Shown here: positions 24,788 to 34,434 of the stretch, piece by piece
How the letters are laid out: every line of letters starts with the position of its first letter
Numbering within the stretch: position 1 is the first letter of the stretch
Source: Paenimyroides tangerinum
GTDB lineage: Bacteria; Bacteroidota; Bacteroidia; Flavobacteriales; Flavobacteriaceae
Assembly: GCF_003865405.1 (NCBI RefSeq)
Contig: NZ_RQVQ01000001.1
Span: 1-64,000, forward strand
Length of the DNA: 64,000 nucleotides
Direction: 5' to 3'
Notes under the pieces: model-generated
Databases searched by the model: none
The model's input: the letters and a program-made list of their open reading frames with translations, nothing else
What the model was told of the DNA's origin: nothing
Program-made: the position numbers and the translations under genes

Positions 24788-26316
24788 TTCTTATCACTAA
24801 AATACATTTCAGCGAAAGTTAAGTTTTTACCGTGTTCAATACGTTTATGGAATGTTTCTGGTTTAATTTCAGTAGGTTTTTCAAAACCACAAGCCGAAAT
24901 AAATTCTCCAAATGCTTTCATTGTATTTTTATGGAAAGTTGCGACACGAACAGACTTATCAGTAATATCCATACCTTTATATAACAATGGATCCTGCGTT
25001 GCAATACCAACTGGACAATGACCACTATCACATTGTAATGCTTGAATACAACCTAAAGCAAACATCATTCCACGTGCACTATAACAAGCATCTGCACCTA
25101 ATGCCATATTTTTTGCTAAATCAAAGGCAGAAATCACTTTACCTGCAGCAATGATCTTAATGTTTTCTCTAATACCGTATTCCTTTAAAGTTTTATTTAC
25201 AAAAACTAAAGCATCAGACAATGCCATTCCCATATAATCAATAAACTCCATCGGAGCCGCTCCTGTACCACCTTCAGCACCATCAACAGTAATAAAATCA
25301 GGATAAATATTATTTGTTTTCATTGCTTCAACAATATCAATAAATTCATCTTTTCTACCGATACATATTTTAAAACCAATAGGTTTACCTTCAGATAAAT
25401 CACGTAATTTCTGAATAAAATGAACTAATCCATTTGCATCTGAAAACGCAGAGTGAGATGATGGTGAATGAACTGTTGTAAATGGTTCAACATTTCTAAT
25501 TTTAGAAACCTCAATCGTATTTTTCTCTGCTGGTAATAATCCTCCGTGACCAGGTTTTGCACCTTGAGAAAGTTTTAACTCAATCATTTTCACTTCTGGA
25601 TAAGCTGTTTTTTCTTTAAACAATTCACCATCAAATTTTCCATCTTTAGTTCTACAACCAAAATATCCAGTACCAATCTGCCAAATTAAATCTCCACCAG
25701 ATCTATGATAATCAGAAATTCCACCTTCACCCGTATTGTGAGCAAATGAACCTAATTGAGCACCTTTATTTAAAGCTGTAATCGCTTTTTTACTCAAAGC
25801 TCCATAACTCATTGCACTAATATTATAAATGCTTGCACTATAAGGTTGTTTACAAGAAGAATTCCCAATTGTAGTTCTAAAATTGAAATCAGAAATATGT
25901 TTAGGATAAACCGAATGAGAAGCCCATTCATAACCGATTCTATTTGGATCATCTTGCATACCAAAAGAAACCGTTTGTTTTTCGTTCTTAGCTCTTTGAT
26001 AAACAATTGAACGTTCACGTCTATTAAATGGTTTTCCATCCAATTCGCCTTCAAAGAAATATTGTCTCAATTCTGGACGAACAGATTCCAAAATATATCT
26101 CAATCTACCTATAATTGGATAATTTTTTCTAATTGTATGCTTTGTCTGAAAAGCATCTGTGTATGCAAGAAAAAATAAAATTAAAGGTAAAATTAAAGTC
26201 AATAAATTATGACCTTTAAAAATAACCAGTCCAATTGTAACTGCTAAATAAAGGATGACAACTGTCCAAATAATTTGGCGAATAACAAAACGATTTAAAA
26301 ATTTTTGATGTAACAT
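24784..26316 (-). CDS. FMN-binding glutamate synthase family protein, membrane-anchored
   Basis: This 510-aa protein corresponds to the FMN/Fe-S barrel of the glutamate synthase large subunit (residues about 130-490). Diagnostic pieces are NTGEGGISDYH, SQGAKPGHGGLLPAEK, VDGAEGGTGAAP and CPVGIATQDP. Cys423, Cys429 and Cys434 have the C-x5-C-x4-C spacing of the GltS 3Fe-4S cluster. It lacks the amidotransferase domain and has two N-terminal membrane helices (about 12-55). The physiological substrate of this stand-alone family is not established; true glutamate synthesis is unlikely without a glutaminase partner. Confidence 0.9.
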   Translation of the reverse strand: MLHQKFLNRFVIRQIIWTVVILYLAVTIGLVIFKGHNLLTLILPLILFFLAYTDAFQTKHTIRKNYPIIGRLRYILESVRPELRQYFFEGELDGKPFNRRERSIVYQRAKNEKQTVSFGMQDDPNRIGYEWASHSVYPKHISDFNFRTTIGNSSCKQPYSASIYNISAMSYGALSKKAITALNKGAQLGSFAHNTGEGGISDYHRSGGDLIWQIGTGYFGCRTKDGKFDGELFKEKTAYPEVKMIELKLSQGAKPGHGGLLPAEKNTIEVSKIRNVEPFTTVHSPSSHSAFSDANGLVHFIQKLRDLSEGKPIGFKICIGRKDEFIDIVEAMKTNNIYPDFITVDGAEGGTGAAPMEFIDYMGMALSDALVFVNKTLKEYGIRENIKIIAAGKVISAFDLAKNMALGADACYSARGMMFALGCIQALQCDSGHCPVGIATQDPLLYKGMDITDKSVRVATFHKNTMKAFGEFISACGFEKPTEIKPETFHKRIEHGKNLTFAEMYFSDKK

Positions 26317-26508
26317 AAGTTCTCTTCTAACTTAAATTTTAAGGTTGTTGTTTTATTGTTTTCACTATTTAATCTTGAAACATAACAATTTTCTACTCAT
26401 ATTATCAAAATGGTAAATTTATCGTACATAATTTACGAATTTTTAAAATACAAGATAAAAAACAGTTTGTTTTTGTAAAAAAATAGTGCGACAAAGTTAA
26501 AAAAGTTT

Positions 26509-27078
26509 TTATAATACACTATTTTTTTTCCACTTAATATTACAGCCCATACTCGGTTTTTGTACAGAATTTATTGATCGATTATATAAAATAGAATCAA
26601 TTGCACTTCTTAGATCATTTCCACTCGTTGGGATACTATTTCCTGGACGTGAATCATCAATCTGACCATGATAAACTAATTTATCTTGTTGATCAAATAA
26701 ATAAAAATCGGGAGTACAATTTACTTGATATTTCTTAGCCACATCTTGATAATAATCAATCAGATAAGGAAATTCGAAATTATTATCAAAAGCAAACTCA
26801 ATCATTTTTTCAGGAGAATCTTCAGGATAAGTTACAAAATCATTACTAGAAATTGCAGCAAATCCAATTCCTTGAACACGATAATCATTAGTTATCATAA
26901 TCAATTCTTCAATAATATGATGCACATACGGACAATGATTACACATAAAAATAATCAAAGTTCCTTTATCACCTTTAACATCATTGAAAGAAAACTTTGA
27001 CTTAGTAGTAACATCTTCTAATTCAAAATCATGTGCACTAGTTCCTAATGGAATAAATTCAGAGAAAGCTTTACTCAT
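26509..27078 (-). CDS. Thioredoxin-like AhpC/TSA family protein
   Basis: This 189-aa thioredoxin-fold protein has the redox motif MCNHCPYV (Cys46 and Cys49, CxxC type), the cis-Pro region CTPDFYLFD near residue 125 and the family start FELEDVTTKSKFSF. It has no signal peptide, so it is cytoplasmic. It is likely a thiol oxidoreductase or peroxiredoxin-like enzyme; the CxxC favours thiol-disulfide exchange. It is a single gene with 192 bases of featureless AT-rich DNA after it. Confidence 0.85.
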   Translation of the reverse strand: MSKAFSEFIPLGTSAHDFELEDVTTKSKFSFNDVKGDKGTLIIFMCNHCPYVHHIIEELIMITNDYRVQGIGFAAISSNDFVTYPEDSPEKMIEFAFDNNFEFPYLIDYYQDVAKKYQVNCTPDFYLFDQQDKLVYHGQIDDSRPGNSIPTSGNDLRSAIDSILYNRSINSVQKPSMGCNIKWKKNSVL

Positions 27079-27180
27079 AACATCATCTTTTTTATAAATT
27101 TAAGCCTATTTTTTTGATAATAAAAATATCTTTTCTAATGAATTATTCTTTCTAATTTATTATATAGTGAAAAATGTTTT

Positions 27181-27188
27181 TATCTTTG
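27181..27188 (+). promoter_or_regulatory. -7 element of the repeat-protein gene
   Basis: TATCTTTG matches TAnnTTTG exactly, 17 bases before the ATG at 27206. Confidence 0.55.
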
Positions 27189-27205
27189 ATTAAAATTAAA
27201 CATTT

Positions 27206-29623
27206 ATGAATATAAAATATATTAGCGTATTTTTACTTGGTTTTGCAGGTATTACAGGAAATGCTGTTACCCAAAGAGATATCGAATATCAAAATATTTC
27301 TACAGATGCAATTCCGATGGTTATCGTTAATGGATATATCGTTAAGTATTCTGAGTTTTTAAAATTAAAAGAAGAATTCATAGAAACATATATAACCTTA
27401 GATGAAGAAGATGGTTTTTCCATTTTTGGGGAACCCGCTAAAAATGGAGCAGTTATAATCACTTTAAAATCGAAGTTTAGAACATTAAATGTTGGTGCTG
27501 GAGGAAGGCAAGTTGACGCAAACCTTTTAAATCAAGTTTATGCAAAAGCAAAAGAAGCTGAAGCAAAAGCTGCTAGAAAAGCAGAAGCAGAACGTCTAGC
27601 TGCTGAAGCAAAAAAGGCAGCTGATGCAAAAAAAGCAGAAGAAGCAAGAAAAGCAGAAGCGGATCGTTTAGCTGCTGAAGCTAAACTAGCTGAGGAAAAC
27701 AGAAAAGCAGAAGCAAAAAAAGAAGCAGATCGTTTAGCTGCTGAAGCTAAATTAGCTGAGGAAAACAGAAAAGCAGAAGTAAAAAAAGAAGCAGACCGTT
27801 TAGCTGCTGAAGCAAAATTAGCTGAGGAAAACAGAAAAGCAGAAGCAAAAAAAGAAGCAGATCGTTTAGCAGCTGAAGCGAAATTAGCTGAAGAAAATAG
27901 AAAAGCAGAAGCAAAAAAAGAAGCAGACCGTTTAGCTGCTGAAGCTAAAAAGGCTGAAGAAGATAGAAAAGCTGAAGAAGCTCGTTTAGCTGCAGAGGTT
28001 AAAAAGGCTGAGGAAGATAGAAAAGCAGAAGCAAAAAAAGAAGCAGACCGTTTAGCTACTGAAGCAAAACTTGCAGAAGAAAATAGAAAAGCAGAAGCTG
28101 ACCGTTTAGCTGCTGAAGCTAAAAAGGCAGAGGAAAATAGAAAAGCAGAAGAAGCTCGTTTAGCTGCTGAAGCAAAAAAAGTTGAGGAAGCTAGAAAAGC
28201 AGAAGAAGCTCGTTTAGCTGCTGAAGCAAAAAAAGAAGCAGATAGATTAGCTACTGAAGCAAAACTTGCAGAAGAAAATAGAAAAGCAGAAGAAGCTCGT
28301 TTAGCTACTGAAGCGAAAAAAGTTGAGGAAGCAAGAAAAGCAGAAGAAGCTCGTTTAGCTGCTGAAGCTAAAAAGGCTGAAGAAGATAGAAAAGCAGAAG
28401 AAGCTCGTTTAGCTGCAGAGGCTAAAAAGGCTGAGGAAGATAGAAAAGCAGAAGCTGACCGTTTAGCTGCTGAGGCTAAAAAGGCTGAGGAAGCTAGAAA
28501 ATCAGAAGAAGCTCGTTTAGCTGCTGAAGCTAAAAAAGTTGAGGAAGCTAGAAAAGCAGAAGAAGCTCGTTTAGCTACTGAAGCGAAAAAAGTTGAGGAA
28601 GCAAGAAAAGCAGAAGAAGCTCGTTTAGCTGCTGAAGCTAAAAAAGTTGAGGAAGCAAGAAAAGCAGAAGAAGCTCGTTTAGCTGCTGAAGCTAAAAAGG
28701 CTGAAGAAGAAAGAAAAGCAGAAGAAGCTCGTTTAGCTGCTGAAGCTAAAAAGGCTGAAGAAGATAGAAAAGCAGAAGAAGCTCGTTTAGCTGCTGAAGC
28801 TAAAAAGGCTGAAGAAGCAAGAAAAGCAGAAGAAGCTCGTTTAGCTGCTGAAGCTAAAAAGGCTGAAGAAGAAAGAAAAGCAGAAGAAGCTCGTTTAGCT
28901 GCTGAAGCTAAAAAAGTTGAGGAAGCAAGAAAAGCAGAAGAAGCTCGTTTAGCTGCTGAAGCTAAAAAGGCTGAAGAAGCAAGAAAAGCAGAAGAAGCTC
29001 GTTTAGCTGCTGAAGCTAAAAAGGCTGAAGAAGATAGAAAAGCAGAAGAAGCTCGTTTAGCTGCTGAAGCTAAAAAAGTTGAGGAAGCAAGAAAAGCAGA
29101 AGAAGCTCGTTTGGCTGCTGAAGCTAAAAAAGTTGAGGAAGCAAGAAAAGCAGAAGAAGCTCGTTTAGCTGCTGAAGCTAAAAAAGCTGAAGAAGCAAGA
29201 AAAGCAGAAGAAGCTCGTTTAGCTGCTGAAGCTCAAAAGGCTGAAGAAAATAGAAAAGCAGAAGAAGCTCGTTTATTAGCTGAAGCGAAAAAAGAAACAG
29301 ATCGATTAGCCGCTGAACTTAAAAAAGCTGAAGAAGCTAGAAAAGCTGAAATAGCTCGTTTAGAAGCTGAAGCTAAACAAGCAGCTGAGATTGAACGAAA
29401 AAAAGAAAACGATATTACTTTAACAACTAATTTCGGAAATCATTTACAGCGACAATTTGTAAAGTCTATTATGAATCCAAGTGTAACAAAAGTCACCGTA
29501 AATGGAAAAGTTGTAACAAAAGAAGAAGCTAGCAAAATCAGTGTTTTCAAAGTTGACACTTCGATTATTACTTATAATAAGGAGAAAACAGAATCTACTT
29601 TAGAAATCGTTTTAACTAAATAA
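27206..29623 (+). CDS. Exported Glu/Lys/Ala repeat protein with plug-like ends
   Basis: This 805-aa protein has a signal peptide-like start (residues 1-20) and three parts. Residues about 30-105 resemble a TonB-receptor plug-type fold (IPMVIVNGYIV, then FGEPAKNGAVIITLK). About 115-730 is a highly charged repeat, mostly 18-residue units AEEARLAAEAKKAEEARK. Earlier 22-residue units contain EADRLAAEAKLAEENRK. The last ~70 residues again look plug-like (VTVNGKVVTKEEASK, then LEIVLTK). The repeat should form a long single or coiled helix, as in the TolA stalk. A periplasm-spanning rod with two binding heads is a reasonable inference. Function is unknown. Confidence 0.8.
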   Translation: MNIKYISVFLLGFAGITGNAVTQRDIEYQNISTDAIPMVIVNGYIVKYSEFLKLKEEFIETYITLDEEDGFSIFGEPAKNGAVIITLKSKFRTLNVGAGGRQVDANLLNQVYAKAKEAEAKAARKAEAERLAAEAKKAADAKKAEEARKAEADRLAAEAKLAEENRKAEAKKEADRLAAEAKLAEENRKAEVKKEADRLAAEAKLAEENRKAEAKKEADRLAAEAKLAEENRKAEAKKEADRLAAEAKKAEEDRKAEEARLAAEVKKAEEDRKAEAKKEADRLATEAKLAEENRKAEADRLAAEAKKAEENRKAEEARLAAEAKKVEEARKAEEARLAAEAKKEADRLATEAKLAEENRKAEEARLATEAKKVEEARKAEEARLAAEAKKAEEDRKAEEARLAAEAKKAEEDRKAEADRLAAEAKKAEEARKSEEARLAAEAKKVEEARKAEEARLATEAKKVEEARKAEEARLAAEAKKVEEARKAEEARLAAEAKKAEEERKAEEARLAAEAKKAEEDRKAEEARLAAEAKKAEEARKAEEARLAAEAKKAEEERKAEEARLAAEAKKVEEARKAEEARLAAEAKKAEEARKAEEARLAAEAKKAEEDRKAEEARLAAEAKKVEEARKAEEARLAAEAKKVEEARKAEEARLAAEAKKAEEARKAEEARLAAEAQKAEENRKAEEARLLAEAKKETDRLAAELKKAEEARKAEIARLEAEAKQAAEIERKKENDITLTTNFGNHLQRQFVKSIMNPSVTKVTVNGKVVTKEEASKISVFKVDTSIITYNKEKTESTLEIVLTK
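27560..29340 (+). repeat. 54-bp (and 66-bp) coding tandem repeat
   Basis: There are roughly thirty in-frame units. The 5' part (about 27650-28100) is dominated by 66-bp units and more divergent. From about 28300 to 29250 near-identical 54-bp units such as GCAGAAGAAGCTCGTTTAGC dominate. The homogeneity towards the 3' side suggests recent expansion by slippage or unequal crossover. Length is expected to vary between strains and to challenge short-read assembly. Confidence 0.9.
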
Positions 29624-29628
29624 AACAA

Positions 29629-29663
29629 AAAAGGATCTAACCTCATCGTTAGATCCTTTTCTG
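29629..29663 (+). terminator. Terminator of the repeat-protein gene
   Basis: The 12-bp stem AAAAGGATCTAA/TTAGATCCTTTT (29629-29640 and 29649-29660) lies just after the stop codon. Confidence 0.88.
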
Positions 29664-29754
29664 TTTTAAAACCGCTTTTATACGCTGAAAATGATGTCTT
29701 AAAAATCAATAATAAAAAAGGCTTAGAATCAACCTTTAAAAACAATCAACCATA

Positions 29755-29790
29755 AAAAAAGGAAGTCTCAAAATTTGACACTTCCTTTTT
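29755..29790 (-). terminator. Terminator of the ABC/M1 peptidase operon
   Basis: The stem AAAAAGGAAGT/ACTTCCTTTTT (29755-29765 and 29780-29790) is followed on the minus strand by T residues, 15 bases past the stop at 29805. Bases 29664-29754 hold nothing recognisable. Confidence 0.82.
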
Positions 29791-29804
29791 TCATTTTTAA
29801 AAAT

Positions 29805-32800
29805 TTAGTTTTTTATCTTTTTACGATTATCAAAAGAATCGGTATCTATCAATTTATTGTACGGATCTACACCAACTTCCATTGGTTTTTCTTTTACTTC
29901 AATCTGAACTTTATTATTGATCTTATCGATTTTATATTTCTTCAGATACAATTCGTTTTCCAATTCGTATTTATCTTGTTTTGTAGGTTCTCCAAAAATT
30001 CCAATTTCGATATAATCTTGTAATGGTAGCGATTCAACTTTAGTTTTTCCTGAACCAAAAACCAAAGTTTTACCGTTTTCATCCTTAAAGATTTTTTTAT
30101 TGTCTTTACCTGCTCTATATTTAGCTACATTGAAATCAATCTCAACTAAATAATTTCCATTAGGTAATTTTTTAGAAGTTACTTTATTCACTTTATTATC
30201 GTATAAAGTGATGGTTTCAAACATATCTTTAATCAAATATTTTAATGAATCTGGCGTTGCTTTTTCGATATAACGAACAAATTCAATTGAGTTTGTATAT
30301 GGTGCTTCTTGGAAAGCTACAGCCGAAACATAATCTTTTAAAGCATTATTAAAATTCTTTTCTCCAATATAATCACTAATTGCATAAAGAACTAACGAAC
30401 CTTTGTTATAATGAATGTATTGTTGATTCTCATTATACATTAATGGATTCTCGCTTTTCCATTCAAACGTTCTTCCTTGTAAATAATTATCCAAAGCATC
30501 TTTCAAAAATTTACGCATTTGAGATTTACCATAACGTTCTTGTAGAACCATTAACGAACTGTATTCCGAAACCGATTCCGACATTAAAGTTGCACCTTTA
30601 ACCGCTGCTCCAATAACTTGATGCGCCCACCATTGATGCGCCATTTCGTGCGACACAACTGAGAATGGATAATCAACTGCATTCGGATTATCTTCGTCGA
30701 TATCAGCAATGAAACCAAATCCTTCTGAAAAAGGCATCGTATTCGCAAAAGCTTGAGCAAAAGTTCCCATTGTTCTTGGAAATTCAATTATACGTGCTTG
30801 TTTATGTTGATACGGACTAAAGTTTTCTGAATAATATGCTATCGATTTTTGCATTGCATTCATCATTCGTTCGATGTTAACTTCATGTCCTTTATGATAA
30901 TAAATCTCGAAATTTACTCCGTCTTTATTCTCTTTTCTAACTTCATATCGACCAGAATTAAATGCATAGAAATTCAACATTTTCTGATCCATTTTGTAAT
31001 GGAAATATTTTCTTCCATCTTTTTCCCATTCTTTTTGAAGATAACCTGGAGCAATTGCAATTTGATCTGCTGCAGTTGAAACAGTTGTTTCAAAATTTAT
31101 CCAATCGGCTTCGTTTGAAATATACGTATTTTGACGAGCTTCCATATCATCAACTTCCGCCATACGTTCTTTGTTTGGTAAACCATATTTCTTACGAACA
31201 TCGTTATCAGCAATTTCAAATCCATCTGAGTAACCAAAAGAAGGGAAAATTCCGTTATTGATAAATGTTCCGTTTTCGATTACTCCAGAACGAACAGCTA
31301 AAAATGTATTTGGCTGATTTTGAACTTTGAATTCAACATTCATGGTTTCTCCAGGCTGAAGCGCTTGAGTCAATTTATAAATATTAAAATCATACAACGT
31401 ATCTTTCGAAACTAAAGTATTTGCTTTACTAAACTTAATGTATTTTAAGTTTTTTCCGTAATTGATAAAAATAGAATCAATCGGTTTGTCTGATTTGTTT
31501 TGAACGATATATTTTACTGTTGCATCGTAATTATATTCATACGGAAAAATATTCATTTCAACATTTACATCTGTAATTCTTGGTTGCGGATATTTTTCGA
31601 ACTTTTTATATTTCTGCTCAAATTCAACTTGTTGAAGTTCGGTTTCTTTAGCAGAATAATACGGTTCCATAATGTTATTGTGCCAATAAATTGCATAACC
31701 AATTCCAATGAAACCAAATAAAAAGATAAACATTGGGATGATTATTTTGACATTAAGACGTTTTTTTGCAATTGATAAACGTTCTTTTAATCCTGAAATA
31801 ATTCCTCTTCTCCAAAGCAATAAAGTAAAACAACTTAATACTAATGTAAACAAAAACCAATACGCTTTATAAATAAAGAAAGTGCGTGTTGTTCCGAAAC
31901 CATTCATATCTGAATAACCACCAATACTACCCGAATTAAAATGATAGATTTGTTGCTCGATTCCAAATCTGAAAAAAAACTGTTTAACAAGCATAAAAAC
32001 AATTAATGTAATAAAGCCAACTAAATAGTTTTTGAATAAGGATTGAATAAACATTGCAAATAAAATAACAATGATGTATCCAATCAAATCATAAACGAAT
32101 AATGATTTGAAATAAATTCCGAATTCAAAATTATAATAACCATAAAAAATTTGAATAAGAATACAAGAAATCATTCCAACAAGTAAAAATAAAACAGTCA
32201 TTTTTATCAATGCAATAACCTTAGAGATAAATAAAACCCAATTTGGAATCGGAGTTGAATCAACCAATAAATTCATTCTTGACGTTGTACTATTTTGTAA
32301 TAAAATTCCAGAAAATAAAGCAATTGAAATGAATACGAAAAAGCTCAAGAAAAGATCTAATGTATCTAATACTTTCCAAGTTACTGGAAATGTTTTTGAA
32401 CCATAAATTTCTTGTCCTAAGGTATAACCCGAACCAACAACGAAAAGCATTAAAATGATCAAAATGGTAATAAATATCCAGTTTTTTAATATTGAACTAA
32501 GTTCAAATCTAGAAAGATTCCATGTTGATTTTAAATTTTGAATAAATGAATAATCGAAATTTACTTTTGGAAGATTCAATTTCATGATGCTTCCAAAATT
32601 ATTTTTCGTTAATCGTTCTCCTTTTTTCTTTCTTGAAAAACTAATAGGAGATTGAGAAAATGAGAAACTAAAATATAATCCAATAAAAACTAAAAGAGAA
32701 AATCCAATCCAAATTAAACGATTGTAAACAACAATATCAGAAAAAGGAATACTATTGGTGTTTTGTTCATCAATTGTCCAATATTTTGTGATGTAACTCA

Positions 32801-33458
32801 AAGCTTCACTTCCATAAGGTTCAAACAATGCTGCCCAATATTTGTCATCGATATTATTAGTTAAACTTGAAATTAAAATTTGAGAAACAAATAGAATAAA
32901 TACCAAAATAACTCCCGCAGAAACATTTCTTGATAAGGTTACTAGAGCAAATAAAATGGTTCCGATAAAGAAAATATTTGGAATTACAAATAAGAAATAA
33001 GATTGAAAATAAGCTCCAATATGTATTGGCCCAATCAAATCTGGATTTGCAAAAGGTAAAATTGTAGCCAAGAAAAAGGCGAATCCCATTGAAATGGTGA
33101 TTAAAATAGTTATAAAAAAACCACTTAAAAATTTACCTACTAAATAATCAAACTTTGTAAACGGATAAGAATACAAAATGGTGTGTACATTGTATTTAAA
33201 ATCACGATAAACTGTAGCGCCAATTACCGTTGGAACAATAAAATAGACCAACCAAGAAAGATCGTTCAAAATACCGTTGATAGCCATTGGTGAGTTTGCA
33301 TAAGTATTTGAAGAAGTAGTTGTTCCTAAAACATCGAAATACCCAAGTGCAATTGCCATTGTTAAAAAGGCTAAGCTAAAAAACAAAGTGCAATATATAT
33401 AGAAAGTCCAACTGGTGAACCATCTTTTCGTTTCAAATAAAAATATGTTATTTAGCAT
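29805..33458 (-). CDS. ABC-2 permease fused to M1 aminopeptidase
   Basis: This 1217-aa fusion has an N-terminal half (about 1-590) with some 12-14 membrane helices of the ABC-2 permease type. Its C-terminal half (about 640-1200) is an M1 (gluzincin) peptidase. The zinc site is visible: His937-Glu938 and His941 in SHEMAHQWW, and Glu961 in LMSESVSEY. The Glu comes one residue later than in the standard HExxH-x18-E, which from memory is normal in this subfamily. The start overlaps the stop of the ATPase gene by one base. It probably exports a peptide and trims it outside, or senses peptides; the substrate is unknown. Confidence 0.9.
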   Translation of the reverse strand: MLNNIFLFETKRWFTSWTFYIYCTLFFSLAFLTMAIALGYFDVLGTTTSSNTYANSPMAINGILNDLSWLVYFIVPTVIGATVYRDFKYNVHTILYSYPFTKFDYLVGKFLSGFFITILITISMGFAFFLATILPFANPDLIGPIHIGAYFQSYFLFVIPNIFFIGTILFALVTLSRNVSAGVILVFILFVSQILISSLTNNIDDKYWAALFEPYGSEALSYITKYWTIDEQNTNSIPFSDIVVYNRLIWIGFSLLVFIGLYFSFSFSQSPISFSRKKKGERLTKNNFGSIMKLNLPKVNFDYSFIQNLKSTWNLSRFELSSILKNWIFITILIILMLFVVGSGYTLGQEIYGSKTFPVTWKVLDTLDLFLSFFVFISIALFSGILLQNSTTSRMNLLVDSTPIPNWVLFISKVIALIKMTVLFLLVGMISCILIQIFYGYYNFEFGIYFKSLFVYDLIGYIIVILFAMFIQSLFKNYLVGFITLIVFMLVKQFFFRFGIEQQIYHFNSGSIGGYSDMNGFGTTRTFFIYKAYWFLFTLVLSCFTLLLWRRGIISGLKERLSIAKKRLNVKIIIPMFIFLFGFIGIGYAIYWHNNIMEPYYSAKETELQQVEFEQKYKKFEKYPQPRITDVNVEMNIFPYEYNYDATVKYIVQNKSDKPIDSIFINYGKNLKYIKFSKANTLVSKDTLYDFNIYKLTQALQPGETMNVEFKVQNQPNTFLAVRSGVIENGTFINNGIFPSFGYSDGFEIADNDVRKKYGLPNKERMAEVDDMEARQNTYISNEADWINFETTVSTAADQIAIAPGYLQKEWEKDGRKYFHYKMDQKMLNFYAFNSGRYEVRKENKDGVNFEIYYHKGHEVNIERMMNAMQKSIAYYSENFSPYQHKQARIIEFPRTMGTFAQAFANTMPFSEGFGFIADIDEDNPNAVDYPFSVVSHEMAHQWWAHQVIGAAVKGATLMSESVSEYSSLMVLQERYGKSQMRKFLKDALDNYLQGRTFEWKSENPLMYNENQQYIHYNKGSLVLYAISDYIGEKNFNNALKDYVSAVAFQEAPYTNSIEFVRYIEKATPDSLKYLIKDMFETITLYDNKVNKVTSKKLPNGNYLVEIDFNVAKYRAGKDNKKIFKDENGKTLVFGSGKTKVESLPLQDYIEIGIFGEPTKQDKYELENELYLKKYKIDKINNKVQIEVKEKPMEVGVDPYNKLIDTDSFDNRKKIKN

Positions 33459-34336
33459 TATACTCTATCTTTTTTAAGTGCAACGAAATAAACATCTTCT
33501 AATTGAGGTTTAGCTTCAACAAAAGTTTCGTGTGGCTTTTCATCACTATAAACACGGATATTTAATGTATTGTCTTGATTATAATTTGATGATAAAATAT
33601 TATAATTTCTAGCAAATTCATCAAACTCATCTCTTTCGATAATTCGCATCCAAATTTTACCAACTAAACTTTCTTCAGCTTCTTTTGGAGTTCCACGATA
33701 AAGTATGTTTCCTCCATTTAAAATAGCAAGTTCATGACAAAGTTCACGAACGTCGTCAACAATATGCGTTGAGAAAATTACGGTATGATTGTTTCCGATT
33801 TCTCTTAGAACATTTAAGAAACGATGACGTTCTGCAGGATCTAATCCAGCAGTTGGTTCATCAACAATAATTAATTTTGGATTATTTAAAAGAAGTTGTG
33901 CGATTCCAAAACGTTGTTTCATTCCGCCAGAATAACCGCTAACACTTTTATTGCGAACGTCCCAAAGATTGGTAACTTCTAAAACTTCTTTTATTATTTT
34001 TTTACGATCTTCTTTAGATGCGATTCCTTTCAGTTGAGCAAAATAGTTCAATAATTTTTCGGCTGACATATTTGGATAAACACCAAATTCTTGAGGTAAA
34101 TAACCTAAAACTTTACGTAAAGACATTTGATCTTTTAAAACATCAATATCTCCAAATGTAATAGACCCTGAATCTGGGCTTTGAAGTGTTGAAATGGTAC
34201 GCATTAAAGACGATTTTCCAGCTCCATTCGGTCCCAATAAACCGAACATTCCTGTTCCAATTTCTAAATCTACATTGTCTAATGCTTTAACTCCGTTTTT
34301 ATAGGTTTTGCTTAAACCTTTTATCTGTAACTTCAT
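33458..34336 (-). CDS. ABC transporter ATP-binding protein
   Basis: This 292-aa nucleotide-binding subunit has Walker A GPNGAGKSS (Lys41), Q-loop region PQEFGVYP, signature YSGGMKQR, Walker B LIIVDEP followed by TAGLDP, and the switch His in FSTHIVDDV. The family is that of ABC-2 exporters (CcmA/NatA-like). It is translationally coupled (TAATG) to the permease/M1 peptidase gene and must energise it. A terminator (34399-34431) separates it from the cysteine-synthase gene upstream. Confidence 0.95.
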   Translation of the reverse strand: MKLQIKGLSKTYKNGVKALDNVDLEIGTGMFGLLGPNGAGKSSLMRTISTLQSPDSGSITFGDIDVLKDQMSLRKVLGYLPQEFGVYPNMSAEKLLNYFAQLKGIASKEDRKKIIKEVLEVTNLWDVRNKSVSGYSGGMKQRFGIAQLLLNNPKLIIVDEPTAGLDPAERHRFLNVLREIGNNHTVIFSTHIVDDVRELCHELAILNGGNILYRGTPKEAEESLVGKIWMRIIERDEFDEFARNYNILSSNYNQDNTLNIRVYSDEKPHETFVEAKPQLEDVYFVALKKDRV

Positions 34337-34398
34337 AACTTATGATTTTTAACTATAAGTAAGTTTTTTTTAACAATTGTTACAAATTGGAGCAAATA

Positions 34399-34431
34399 AA
34401 AAAGAGAAAAGTTATAACTTTTCTCTTTTCT
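34399..34431 (-). terminator. Terminator of the cysteine-synthase-family gene
   Basis: A near-perfect palindrome with arms AAAAGAGAAAAGTT and AACTTTTCTCTTTT lies just after the stop at 34435 (minus strand). Being symmetrical it could also act on the other strand. Confidence 0.82.
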
Positions 34432-34434
34432 GTA

